In this document: in pieces, positions 1-15,440 of the stretch
Numbering within the stretch: the first letter of the stretch is position 1
Layout: every line of letters starts with the position of its first letter
Source: Deinococcus budaensis
GTDB taxonomy: Bacteria > Deinococcota > Deinococci > Deinococcales > Deinococcaceae
Assembly (NCBI RefSeq): GCF_014201885.1
Contig: NZ_JACHFN010000016.1
Span: 20,410-84,409 of the forward strand
Length of the DNA stretch: 64,000 nucleotides
Direction of reading: 5' to 3'
Notes under the pieces: generated by a model
Seen by the model: only the letters and a program-made list of their open reading frames with translations
Told to the model about the DNA's origin: nothing
Database searches by the model: none
Position numbers and translations under genes: made by a program

Positions 1-569
1 AGCGGCGCGATGTCGCCGTCCATCGAAAAGACCCCGTCGGTCACGACCAGCTTGAGGCCGTCCGCGTCATTCTCAGCCAGCACCCGGTCGAGGTCCTCGG
101 GGTCGGCGTGCTTGTAGATCTTCTTGGTCGCCTTGGTCAGGCGCAGGCCGTCGATGATGCTGGCGTGGTTCAGCTCGTCGCTGACGACCAGGTCGCCGGG
201 CTGGAGCAGGGTGCCCAGCACGCCCTGGTTGGTGGTGAAACCGCTCCCCAGCACCAGCGCGCTGCCGGTGTGCTTGAAGGCCGCGAGCTGCTCTTCGAAG
301 TCCTCGTGGATCCGCAGCGTTCCGGCGATGGTCCGCACCGCGCCCGCGCCCGCCCCCCACTCGCGCAGGTACTGCTCGGCCCGCGCCTTGATCTCGGGGT
401 GGTCGGCAAAGCCCAGGTAGTTGTTCGACGCCAGATTCACCACGTCCCGCCCGTCCACCCGGGTGCGGGCGCGGTTGGCGGCGTCGAGGACGCGCGGGTG
501 GATCGAGAGACCCTGGTCCCGCAGGCCCGCAAGCTCCGCGCGGAGACGGCTGGAGAGAGAAGTTGCCAT
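1..569 (-). CDS. kbl: Glycine C-acetyltransferase / AONS-family aminotransferase (partial)
   Basis: The gene runs off the left edge, leaving the N-terminal 189 codons of a PLP-dependent alpha-oxoamine synthase. The family condenses an acyl-CoA with an amino acid; the Kbl branch handles glycine plus acetyl-CoA in threonine breakdown. Visible family motifs are NLASNNYLGF (about residue 43), the AGTLRIHEDFE segment, DELNHASIIDGLRL and VTDGVFSMDGD. The PLP-binding lysine would lie beyond the edge. The start ATG is the first in frame and is followed by MATSLSSRLRAEL, a normal beginning for this family. BioF (8-amino-7-oxononanoate synthase) is the main alternative because the two subfamilies share all these motifs; no biotin genes are nearby. 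Confidence 0.85.
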   Translation of the reverse strand, partial: MATSLSSRLRAELAGLRDQGLSIHPRVLDAANRARTRVDGRDVVNLASNNYLGFADHPEIKARAEQYLREWGAGAGAVRTIAGTLRIHEDFEEQLAAFKHTGSALVLGSGFTTNQGVLGTLLQPGDLVVSDELNHASIIDGLRLTKATKKIYKHADPEDLDRVLAENDADGLKLVVTDGVFSMDGDIAP

Positions 570-706
570 GCCCCGCAGTCTAGAGCGGCCCCGGCGCCCG
601 GAAGGTGGGGGACCCGCCGCTGGCCCGCTGAGGCGGCGCGCGCCGAGGGACCATGCTGAGACAAAAGTGTAAGCAGGCCCTGCCTATACTCCGCCCCAGG
701 TCTGTG

Positions 707-1456
707 ATGACAAATGCCGTGTACACCCCGATCGTGCGCGCCCTGTCCGGCATCGTGTCCGAACGGGCTGCGGAAACCATGCTGCGCGCGGCTCTGCGCG
801 AGCAGGGCCTCTCCCCGGAGGCGGTGACGGCCGCCGAGATGCAGCGCGTGCTGTCTGGCCCGCTGCTTGTCCGGCTGTCCGGGCTGCTGCCCGAAGCGCG
901 CGCCCGCACCGAACTGGGGCGGATGGCGGGGCAGCTTCAGGCGCAAGACCCCCGCGCCGCCACCCTCTTCGCCGCCGCGCCCGCCGCCGCCTGGGATGAG
1001 GCCGCGTCCGGCACCCTCTGGACCGACCCCGGCTGGACCGAGTTCGGCGGGGCCGAAGCGGCCGATCTCAGCGCCGACGATTTCGAATTCGACGACCCGG
1101 AGTACGCCACGCCCCTGTCCGAGCGGCGCTACGTGCTGGACAGCGCGGCGGGGCAAGAAGCGCTGGTGCGCGACCTAGCGCGGATGCCGGGTGTGCAGGG
1201 CGTGCTGGTCTGCCGCGCCAGTGGCGAGGTGCTGCACGAACGCGCCCTTCAGGGCAGCGCCAGCCTGGGCAGCGTGGCTGCCGCCGCCGCCCTGCTGTTC
1301 CGGCAGCGCTCGCTGCGGCTGCTGGCCGCCGACCTGGGGGGGCGCACCGTCTGTATGCGTCCGCTGGGGGCCTACTGCGTGGCGGTGGTGGCGGGCACCG
1401 GCGTGAACACCGGCCGCCTGCTGGCCGAACTCGGCCAGGTCCGGGCGGCCACGTGA
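707..1456 (+). CDS. Roadblock/LC7-domain protein
   Basis: A 249-residue cytosolic protein. The N-terminal 100 residues are helical and unassigned. Residues from about 145 to the end look like a Roadblock/LC7 fold (MPGVQGVLVCRASGEVL, then LGSVAAAAALLFRQRS and a final beta-rich segment). Such domains often regulate small Ras-like GTPases or act as dimeric scaffolds. I chose ATG 707 (a GTG at 704 is adjacent); a TATACT -10 at 685-690 gives a short leader, which argues against the upstream ATG at 653. The stop overlaps the next gene by GTGA, so this is the first gene of a coupled operon. No small GTPase gene is visible nearby, so the role is unknown. Confidence 0.75.
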   Translation: MTNAVYTPIVRALSGIVSERAAETMLRAALREQGLSPEAVTAAEMQRVLSGPLLVRLSGLLPEARARTELGRMAGQLQAQDPRAATLFAAAPAAAWDEAASGTLWTDPGWTEFGGAEAADLSADDFEFDDPEYATPLSERRYVLDSAAGQEALVRDLARMPGVQGVLVCRASGEVLHERALQGSASLGSVAAAAALLFRQRSLRLLAADLGGRTVCMRPLGAYCVAVVAGTGVNTGRLLAELGQVRAAT

Positions 1457-3081
1457 GCCGCTCTTTGCGCCGGGGCACCCGGCTAAGCCTGCTCGCCGCC
1501 GCGCTGGCGGCCGGATCGGCGGCCGCCCAGGACCTCACGGCCTACCGGGCGCTGGCCGCCAGCCTGGACGCCGCCGCCGAGGCCGGGGGCACCTGGCAGG
1601 GCGCCGAACGGACCCTGACCGAACTCGACCGCGCCGGGGCGGCCCTGGAGCAGCTCGCGCCCACCCTGCAAAACCAGCAGGTGGTGGGCAGCCTGCGCGG
1701 CGCCCTGAACGGCGCCCGCGCGGCGCTGGCCCGCACCCCCGCCGAGGTGCAGGCGCAGGTGCTGCTGGGCCGCGGCCTGCTGCGCAAGGCCCTGTACGAG
1801 CAGACCCTGGGCGGGCTGGCCGGGGCACCCGCGAACGCCTCGGCGGGGCTGCGCCTGCTGGCCCGCGAGTTCGGCCTGACGGCGGCCGCCACCGGGGCAC
1901 TGACCCGCGACGCGGCGGCGGGCCGACCCGAGCGCGTCGCGTGGCGACTGCAACGGGCGGCGGCCCAGAAAGTCGCCTCGGCCCTGCAAGCGGCCCGGCC
2001 CCAGCGCAGCGCCGATTCCTACCTCCAGCTTGCGCGGGCCAGCGGCTGGTTCACGGTCGTGCAAGAAGCGGGCGCCGCCCACGACCTGCGGGCCGCCGGG
2101 TTCACGGCCGCCCTGGCGCAGCTCGCGGCCGACGACCGCGCCGCCCTGGCCCGCTCGCTCACGGCGCTGCGGGGGGGCAGCGCGGCCCTGGGGCGCTCGC
2201 TCGCCGCGCCGCCCGCCCTGCCCCGCCCGGCCGCCACCCAGACCGATTCCCCTACCACCTTGGCCCGCCCGGCTGGACAGCCGCCCACCGGCCCAGCGCC
2301 CACTGAGATGGCGCCTACCGATCCGGCGCCCACCGAGCGGCCCGGCGCCGCCGCCCGTCCGGCCGGCTCCGGCAGTCTGGACCTGACCTACGCGGCGCTG
2401 GGCCGCGCCCTGACCGCCAGCGGCCACGGCGACCCCGAGACGGCCCGGCGCGAACTCACGCGCGGACTGGCGGCGCTGGCCTCGGTGCCCGCCGGACTGC
2501 GGGCCGCGCCCGGCTACGAGCAGTGGCGCGAGGACCTCGCGGCGGCGCAGGAGCGGCGCGGCCTGCGCCCCGGCGACGTGCAGGCCCTGATCGCGGGGCT
2601 GGGCGGCGTCGAGCGCGCGGCGGCGGGCGAGAGCGGCGCGGCGGTGGACCGCGCCTCGGCGGCCTCGGCGCGGACCTTCAGCGGGGGGGTGCGCGCCGCC
2701 GTGTTCCTGCTGCTCGCGCTGCTGGCCCCACTCCCGCTGTACCTGCTGCACCTCGCCTTCGGGGGACGCAACCCCTCGTGGCGGGCCATCACCGCCGCGC
2801 TGGCGCTGCTGCTGCTGCCGGTCTTTCTGGAGGGCCTCTTCGGCTTCCTGGGCTGGCTGGGGGACGTGTCGGGGGTGGCCCTGCTGCGCGCCGCGCCCAC
2901 CCTGACCCTCTGGCAGGGGGCCTACGGCCTGCCGCTGCGGGCGCTGCTCACGGCGCTGGCCATCGGGCTGGCAACCTACGGCTTCTGGGGCCTGTGCGCG
3001 CAGTTCGGCCTGCTGGGACGCCGCCAGCGCACGGCCACCCCGCCCCTTCAGCCGGTTCTCGACTGGGAAGAAGAGCCGTGA
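1453..3081 (+). CDS. Secreted/membrane-anchored protein, unknown function
   Basis: 542 residues starting at a GTG that overlaps the preceding stop by 4 bp. Residues 1-25 form a signal peptide ending in AAAQ. An alpha-helical, Ala/Leu-rich extracytoplasmic region (about 30-250) is followed by a Pro/Thr-rich linker with PTxxAPT-like repeats (about 255-300) and a second helical region. Three hydrophobic segments near 415-440, 450-472 and 496-523 would anchor the C-terminus in the membrane. I recognise no catalytic motif. Its coupling to the Roadblock gene and to the downstream coiled-coil gene suggests a shared envelope-linked function. Confidence 0.7.
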   Translation: MSRSLRRGTRLSLLAAALAAGSAAAQDLTAYRALAASLDAAAEAGGTWQGAERTLTELDRAGAALEQLAPTLQNQQVVGSLRGALNGARAALARTPAEVQAQVLLGRGLLRKALYEQTLGGLAGAPANASAGLRLLAREFGLTAAATGALTRDAAAGRPERVAWRLQRAAAQKVASALQAARPQRSADSYLQLARASGWFTVVQEAGAAHDLRAAGFTAALAQLAADDRAALARSLTALRGGSAALGRSLAAPPALPRPAATQTDSPTTLARPAGQPPTGPAPTEMAPTDPAPTERPGAAARPAGSGSLDLTYAALGRALTASGHGDPETARRELTRGLAALASVPAGLRAAPGYEQWREDLAAAQERRGLRPGDVQALIAGLGGVERAAAGESGAAVDRASAASARTFSGGVRAAVFLLLALLAPLPLYLLHLAFGGRNPSWRAITAALALLLLPVFLEGLFGFLGWLGDVSGVALLRAAPTLTLWQGAYGLPLRALLTALAIGLATYGFWGLCAQFGLLGRRQRTATPPLQPVLDWEEEP

Positions 3082-3118
3082 GTGCGCCTCTCCCTGAAGC
3101 TGCCCCCTGGAGCCGCCT

Positions 3119-5119
<2,001 letters not shown>

Positions 5120-5128
5120 CCTGCGGGC

Positions 5129-5578
5129 GTGACGCTTCCTTCCTTTCCCCTGGCGCCCGGCGAGACGCGGCGGCTGCGCGGTCCCGGCGAGCAGCGTGCG
5201 CTGGGTGCGGCCCTGGCGGCGGCTCTCCCCCCCGGCGCGCTGCTGTTTTTGGAGGGCGAACTCGGCGCGGGCAAGACCACCCTGACCCAGGGGCTGGTGG
5301 GGGCGCTGGGCTTTGCGGGCGCCGTCACCAGCCCCACCTACGCCCTGATGAACGCCTATCCGGCCCCGGCGGGCCGCGTGCTGCACGTGGACGCCTACCG
5401 GGTGCGCGATGTGGCGGAACTGTACGAGATGGACCTCGAGGACCTGGTGGCGGGGAGCCGCCTGAGCATCGTGGAGTGGGGCGAGGGTCTGTATGCCGAC
5501 TACCCGGCGGCTCCGGTGCTGCGGCTGGAGCATCTGGAGGGCGAGCCGGAGGTGCGGCAGGTGACGCGGGTGCGCTGA
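5129..5578 (+). CDS. tsaE: tRNA threonylcarbamoyladenosine synthesis ATPase TsaE
   Basis: 149 residues, normal length. TsaE is the P-loop ATPase that works with TsaB and TsaD to place the t6A37 modification on ANN-decoding tRNAs. The Walker A motif is GELGAGKTTLTQGL (about residues 44-57), followed by the family signature VTSPTYALMN and the LHVDAYR strand, then VEWGEGL. It starts at a GTG; the sequence TAGCCT (5117-5122), which includes the preceding gene's stop codon, sits 6 nt upstream, so it may have its own leaderless promoter. ackA follows after 74 bp. Confidence 0.95.
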   Translation: MTLPSFPLAPGETRRLRGPGEQRALGAALAAALPPGALLFLEGELGAGKTTLTQGLVGALGFAGAVTSPTYALMNAYPAPAGRVLHVDAYRVRDVAELYEMDLEDLVAGSRLSIVEWGEGLYADYPAAPVLRLEHLEGEPEVRQVTRVR

Positions 5579-5652
5579 GGGGTCCCGGTCTGGGCGGCCC
5601 CGCCTTCTGCTTCCCGCCTCCCGCCCGACGCGAGGTGGGCCAGAATGGCCCC

Positions 5653-6840
5653 ATGTGGACGCTGGTGGTGAATGGAGGAAGCAGCAGCCTGAAATTCGCG
5701 CTGCTGGAGTCGGACTCGGGCGAGGTGGCGCTCTCGGGCCTCGCGGAGCGGCTGGGGTCGGACGGCGCCTCGGTGCGGGTGGACCGGGGAGACGAGCGGG
5801 TGACGGTGCCCCTGCCGCGCGGCAGCTACCCGGAAGCGTTCGGCGTGCTGCTGGCGGAGCTGGACGCCCTGGGGCTGCGCGAGCGGGTCCGGGCGGTCGG
5901 GCACCGGGTCGTGCACGGGGGCGAGCGCTTCAGCGCCCCCGCCCAGATCACGCCGGAGGTGCTGGAGGCCATCCGGGCCTGCGTGCCCCTGGCGCCGCTG
6001 CACAATCCGGCCAACCTGGCAGGCATCGAGGCGGCGCAGGCGGCCTTTGGGGAGCTGCCGCACGTGGCGGTCTTCGACACCGCCTTTCACCAGACCATGC
6101 CGCAGGTCGCCTACCGCTACGCCGTTCCGGAAGCGTGGTACAGCCAGCATGGCGTGCGGCGCTACGGCTTTCACGGCACCAGCCACGCTTACGTGGCGGG
6201 CGAGGCGGCGCGGCTGCTGGGCCGCCCGCTGGAGGAACTGAACCTGGTCACCGCGCACCTGGGCAACGGGTGCAGCGTGGCCGCCGTGCAGGGCGGGCGC
6301 AGCGTGGACACCTCCATGGGCCTGACCCCGCTGGAAGGCCTGGTCATGGGCACCCGCAGCGGCGACGTGGACCCCGGTCTGCCCGACTATCTCGCCCGGC
6401 AAGCGGGCCTGAGCCTCACCCAGATCACGGCGGCGCTGAACAAGGACAGCGGGCTGCTGGGCCTGTCGGGCCTGACCAACGACCTGCGCGAGCTGGAGCA
6501 GGCCGCCGCACGCGGGCACGCCGGGGCGCAGCTCGCCACCGAGGTGTTCGTCTACCGCCTCGCCAAGACGGTCGCCGGGATGGCGGTCGCGCTGGGCACC
6601 CTCGACGGGCTGGTCTTCACGGGCGGGATCGGCGAGAACAGCGCCGCCGTGCGCGCGGCCACCCTCGCCCGCCTCTCGTTGCTGGGCTTCCGCCTGGACG
6701 AGGCTGCCAACGCCGGGGCGGTGCGCGGCCAGGCAGGCCCCATCACCGCGCCCGGCAGCGTGCCCGCGCTGGTCGTGAACACCGACGAGGAACGGATGAT
6801 CGCGCGCGAGACGGCGCAACTGGTGGCGGGTGGCCCGTAG
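5653..6840 (+). CDS. ackA: Acetate kinase
   Basis: 395 residues, full length. It interconverts acetyl phosphate + ADP and acetate + ATP. Motifs seen: NGGSSSLKFAL at the N-terminus, HRVVHGG, VFDTAFHQTMP, RRYGFHGTSHAYV, the HLGNGCS strand, and TGGIGENS near the C-terminus. I chose ATG 5653 because the residues before it lack homology features and CAGAAT sits 6 nt upstream as a leaderless -10. It is followed 69 bp later by pta on the same strand, forming the usual acetyl-CoA/acetate interconversion pair. Confidence 0.97.
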   Translation: MWTLVVNGGSSSLKFALLESDSGEVALSGLAERLGSDGASVRVDRGDERVTVPLPRGSYPEAFGVLLAELDALGLRERVRAVGHRVVHGGERFSAPAQITPEVLEAIRACVPLAPLHNPANLAGIEAAQAAFGELPHVAVFDTAFHQTMPQVAYRYAVPEAWYSQHGVRRYGFHGTSHAYVAGEAARLLGRPLEELNLVTAHLGNGCSVAAVQGGRSVDTSMGLTPLEGLVMGTRSGDVDPGLPDYLARQAGLSLTQITAALNKDSGLLGLSGLTNDLRELEQAAARGHAGAQLATEVFVYRLAKTVAGMAVALGTLDGLVFTGGIGENSAAVRAATLARLSLLGFRLDEAANAGAVRGQAGPITAPGSVPALVVNTDEERMIARETAQLVAGGP

Positions 6841-6909
6841 CGTGGAGGACGCGCAAGCGAGAAGTCTTGACCCGCGCCTTCACACGCCCCCTTCCAAAGG
6901 AGCTTCCCC

Positions 6910-9024
<2,115 letters not shown>

Positions 9025-9035
9025 GGCGCGTGGCT

Positions 9036-9073
9036 TGTGGGGCGCAGGCTGAGGCTCCAACCTGCGCTCCACA
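9036..9073. terminator. Convergent hairpin between pta and lptF
   Basis: A 13-bp inverted repeat (TGTGGGGCGCAGG / CCTGCGCTCCACA, one G-T mismatch) with a 12-nt loop lies in the 52-bp gap between two convergent genes. There is no U-run. It probably ends transcription in both directions. Confidence 0.6.
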
Positions 9074-9076
9074 GCC

Positions 9077-10168
<1,092 letters not shown>

Positions 10169-10190
10169 GCGCGGCTCACCGCAGCCTCCA

Positions 10191-11237
10191 TCACCGCAGT
10201 CTCCAGGCCAGCACGGCGGCAACCGTCAAAAACACCAGGTTGGGCAGCCACGCGGCCAGAACCGGCGGGAGGGCGCCCACCCGCGCGAACTGCGGGGCAG
10301 TGATCCACAGCACGTAGAAAAGCCCGACAAACACCACCACCGCCGCGAAGGCCGCCGCCCGGTTGCGCAGCAGCAGCCCCAGCGTGCCCGCCGCCAGCGC
10401 GAACACGACCGCCGTCAGGGGATCGGCCACCCGCGCGGCAAGCTGGTGGCGGTCCACCCGCCGCTCCTCCGGGGTGCCCTCGGCGCTGGCGAGCCGGGCG
10501 CGCAGCTCGGGCGTGCTGACCTGCTTGGCGGGCGGGGAGGGCGGGCGCAGGCGGTCAGTCTGGGCAAAGACCAGCGGGCCGGGTTCCAGCCGGGGATCGG
10601 CCCCCGGACGGGTGATCCAGGCGCCCTGCACGGTCCAGGTCTGGGCCGCCGTGTCCCACAGGCCGCTGGGGGCGGTGACCGTTTCGTTCCCGCGCTGCAC
10701 CAGCACCCCGTCGAGCGCGGCGACCGGGCCGCCATCCTCGTTGTGGACCCGCCCGGCGTAAAAGAGCGCGTCCGGCGCGGCAAAGGTGTAGTTGTCCTGG
10801 GTCGGCGCGGGGACCGGCCCGCCGTAGATGGCAAACCAGGCCTGATCGAAGCGGGCCAGTCCGGCAGGCACCAGGTAGCCCGCGTTCAGGTACGTCAGCG
10901 CCCCCACCAGCATGAACGGCAGCGCCAGCGGCCACACCAGACTGAGGGGCCGCACCCCTGCCGCGAACATCGCCTTGAGTTCGCTGTCCCCCTGCATTCG
11001 CCCGAAGGCGAGCAGCACCGCGAACGGCACCGACAGCACCAGCGCCTGGTTGAGCACGTTGGGCGCCAGCGTGCCAAACACGTTCAGCGCCTGCCGGGGA
11101 GTCGCGTTGTAGGCCAGAAAGGCGCCCACGCTGGTGCTCAGCGCGTCGGTCAGCTGCAAGATCAGGAAGAGGGCGACGCCCGCCGCGTACCAGCGCAGCA
11201 CCTCGCGCAGCACCGAGCGGGTCAGGGTGACAGGCAC
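10191..11237 (-). CDS. LptF/LptG-family permease (upstream copy)
   Basis: 348 residues; first gene of the two-gene permease operon. It has the LptF/G architecture: an N-terminal amphipathic helix (LTRSVLREVLRWYAAG), TM segments at the start, a central periplasmic domain rich in beta strands and three TMs at the end (LAAGTLGLLL..., VVVFVGLFYVLWI..., LAAWLPNLVFLTVAAVLAW). I place the start at GTG 11237 because a TAGAAT -10 (11245-11250) sits exactly 7 nt upstream and overlaps the nearby ATG at 11246, which could not then be in the transcript. Which of the two is LptF and which LptG is not decided here. Confidence 0.82.
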   Translation of the reverse strand: MPVTLTRSVLREVLRWYAAGVALFLILQLTDALSTSVGAFLAYNATPRQALNVFGTLAPNVLNQALVLSVPFAVLLAFGRMQGDSELKAMFAAGVRPLSLVWPLALPFMLVGALTYLNAGYLVPAGLARFDQAWFAIYGGPVPAPTQDNYTFAAPDALFYAGRVHNEDGGPVAALDGVLVQRGNETVTAPSGLWDTAAQTWTVQGAWITRPGADPRLEPGPLVFAQTDRLRPPSPPAKQVSTPELRARLASAEGTPEERRVDRHQLAARVADPLTAVVFALAAGTLGLLLRNRAAAFAAVVVFVGLFYVLWITAPQFARVGALPPVLAAWLPNLVFLTVAAVLAWRLR

Positions 11238-11393
11238 GCGCGGCATTCTAGCGGGGACGCATGAGGAAGCGGGGCGGGGAAACCGCACCTGCCCGGTCCC
11301 AGCGCGGCCAGCACAAAGCGCCCACTCGGGCCGAGCGGACGCTGGAAAGGGTGAGTAAGAGAGCTAGTGCCGAGGCGGCCTCACGCCGTGGCC

Positions 11394-12092
<699 letters not shown>

Positions 12093-12111
12093 ACGAATAT
12101 CTTAGCACACT

Positions 12112-12128
12112 TTACGCTAAAAACATAA
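12112..12128 (-). promoter_or_regulatory. RDRM-like operator (putative DdrO site) of ddrC
   Basis: On the minus strand this reads TTATGTTTTTAGCGTAA, 12 of 17 positions identical to the RDRM consensus TTATGTCATTGACATAA as I recall it; both outer half-sites are kept. It ends 7 bp upstream of the TAAGAT -10 of ddrC, overlapping where a -35 would be. This matches DdrO-repressed genes that are released when IrrE cleaves DdrO. Confidence 0.7.
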
Positions 12129-12435
12129 CCTTCAAAGGCTCCGGAGCCTGCTGGAGACCCTCCTTTTAGTCCCTCTGGGCGCGCGTCTAGCCCCTTATCT
12201 TCCAGTCAGGCTTATGGGCGTCTCCCCTTTCTCGCACCCATCCGATTTCGCCCCGAACGGAAGGCGACTGTTCCCTGTTCAGGTCGCGGGGCAGGTCCAG
12301 AGGGTTGAATATCTCCCCTCCCCAGATTGCATACGCCGGAGGGTGGGCGAGGCAGGAACGGACCGCGAAAATGCGCGGCAGGAGAGCTTCCCTGGCCCTC
12401 CAAGCCTCTGAGCCGCCTGGCAAGACGTGAGAAGC
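12129..12435. other. Intergenic stretch without recognised gene
   Basis: About 300 bp between the ddrC promoter and the promoter-terminator cassette. Short ORFs are present in several frames but none has a good start signal or recognisable product. I see no tRNA and no convincing match to RNase P RNA, tmRNA or SRP RNA; a 6S-like or other small RNA cannot be excluded by eye. Confidence 0.4.
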
Positions 12436-12464
12436 TTGACTGCGGCTGCATTCCGGGCTATAGT
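12436..12464 (+). promoter_or_regulatory. Strong sigma-70-type promoter of a very short unit
   Basis: TTGACT, a 17-bp spacer and TATAGT. The start site would be near 12471, only a few bases before an intrinsic terminator, so the transcript would be about 30 nt. A related cassette lies at 45170-45231. Confidence 0.65.
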
Positions 12465-12475
12465 TTTGGACATCA

Positions 12476-12498
12476 CCGCCCAGAGAGGCGGCTTTTTT
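12476..12498 (+). terminator. Intrinsic terminator
   Basis: CCGCC / GGCGG stem with a 6-nt loop followed by CTTTTTT on the plus strand. It also lies between the ddrC promoter region and the 3' end of trmK, but its U-run points the wrong way for trmK. Confidence 0.75.
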
Positions 12499-12510
12499 AT
12501 TGCCCGTCCT

Positions 12511-13193
12511 TTAGTGGCCGTCTCCGCCCAGGACCTCCAGCGCTGCCCGCGCCGTCTCCAGTTGGGTCTGGGCGGTGCGGCCCGGAGCGGCCAGCGGTGT
12601 CAGGCGCACGATATCGGCCCACACCTGACGCCGGAGCAGCGTGGCCCCCTCCCGCAGCAGGTGCGGCCCGTAACGCAGCGCCGCCGCGAGGGGGAGTCCC
12701 TGGTAGGCGGGGTCGTCGCCCGGCCTCCGCTCCAGCCGCAGCACCGGGTAGGGCCAGTGGCCGGGAATCAGGCGCTCGGCGCGCAGGTGGTAGCCGTGCT
12801 CGCGCGCCCACACGCGCAGCGGTCCCGGCGAGTCGTTGGGCTGAAGCACCAGCGCGGGCGGCAGCCGTCCCTCGCCCGCCCGCCGCAGGATGCCCGCGAT
12901 GGTCCCGGCGCCCATGCCAGTGACGCTGGCGCTGTCCACCTCGCCGGGGGCCAGCGGGCCGAAGCCGTCGCCTGCGCGCACCTCGATCCGCGCCGCCAGC
13001 CGGGCGCGGGCCACGTTCCCCCGCGCGTGGGCCAGCGGCCCGGGGTGGAGTTCGACGACCACGCAGCGCTCGGCGCGGCCCTGGGCGATCAGGCGAATGG
13101 GCAGATGCGCGTGGTCCGAGCCGATATCGGCGTGCGTGCCCGCCCGGATCAGCGCCAGGACCGCCTCCAGCCGGGCGTCCAGGGAGGGCAGCC

Positions 13194-13197
<4 letters not shown>
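12511..13197 (-). CDS. trmK: tRNA (adenine22-N1)-methyltransferase TrmK family
   Basis: 228 residues. TrmK/COG2384 enzymes use SAM to make m1A22 in tRNA. The SAM site is HADIGSDHAHLPIRLI (about residues 20-35), followed by VVELHPGPLAHARGN and the catalytic-region segment GMGAGTIAGIL, then LVLQPNDSPGPLRVWAREHGY, a typical TrmK run. The start is GTG 13197, which overlaps the stop of the upstream MOSC gene by 4 bp (GTGA); the long upstream reading frame is a shadow of that gene. Confidence 0.85.
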
Positions 13198-13748
<551 letters not shown>

Positions 13749-13779
13749 GGGGGACAGGGTAAGGCCGCGCGGGCTTTGC

Positions 13780-13785
13780 TACACT
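13780..13785 (+). promoter_or_regulatory. -10 element of the tyrS leader transcript
   Basis: TACACT lies exactly 7 nt upstream of the leader ATG at 13793, the spacing of leaderless Deinococcus genes. The promoter is divergent from the MOSC-trmK promoter about 20 bp away. Confidence 0.55.
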
Positions 13786-13792
13786 GCCCCGC

Positions 13793-13834
13793 ATGAGGCG
13801 TCTGACCCGACGTGCGTATCGGCCCCGCCGCTAG
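13793..13834 (+). CDS. Putative 13-residue leaderless leader peptide of tyrS
   Basis: The ORF reads MRRLTRRAYRPRR and stops at TAG 13832. It starts at the expected first nucleotide of the transcript and precedes a strong terminator in front of tyrS. Six arginines and a single tyrosine codon (TAT, 13817-13819) make the sensed tRNA uncertain. It could be a true attenuator leader or a chance ORF in GC-rich DNA. Confidence 0.4.
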   Translation: MRRLTRRAYRPRR

Positions 13835-15160
<1,326 letters not shown>

Positions 15161-15232
15161 GCCGGGCCGCACGGGGCTGGGGCCTTCCTGCCCGGTCTGG
15201 GCGCTCCTGCGCTGGCTCCTGGCCGCGCCGGG

Positions 15233-15357
15233 TTATGCACAGGGCGGCTGTGGACAACCTCGCGGGGTGTGGACAACGTGCCCGGCGCCCCCCTGGGGGC
15301 GGGCCGCCAGGAGTTATCCACAGCGGGCATGTGGAAAAAGTGCCTCCCTGTGGACAA
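15233..15357. other. Second DnaA-box cluster between tyrS and pyk
   Basis: Six DnaA-box-like 9-mers in 125 bp: TTATGCACA (15233), TTGTCCACA on the minus strand at 15249, 15268 and 15349, a perfect TTATCCACA (15314), and TTTTCCACA on the minus strand at 15330. The stretch lies between two convergent 3' ends, so promoter control is unlikely. It sits 4.3 kb from oriC. It could titrate DnaA or be a second part of the origin. Confidence 0.75.
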
Positions 15358-15440
15358 AAACTGGACCGGCCCATCACACGGACGTGACAGGTCGGTCCTT
15401 GCCCGTCTCCCGGCGGTCAGGCCAGAGAGGGAGACAGGGG

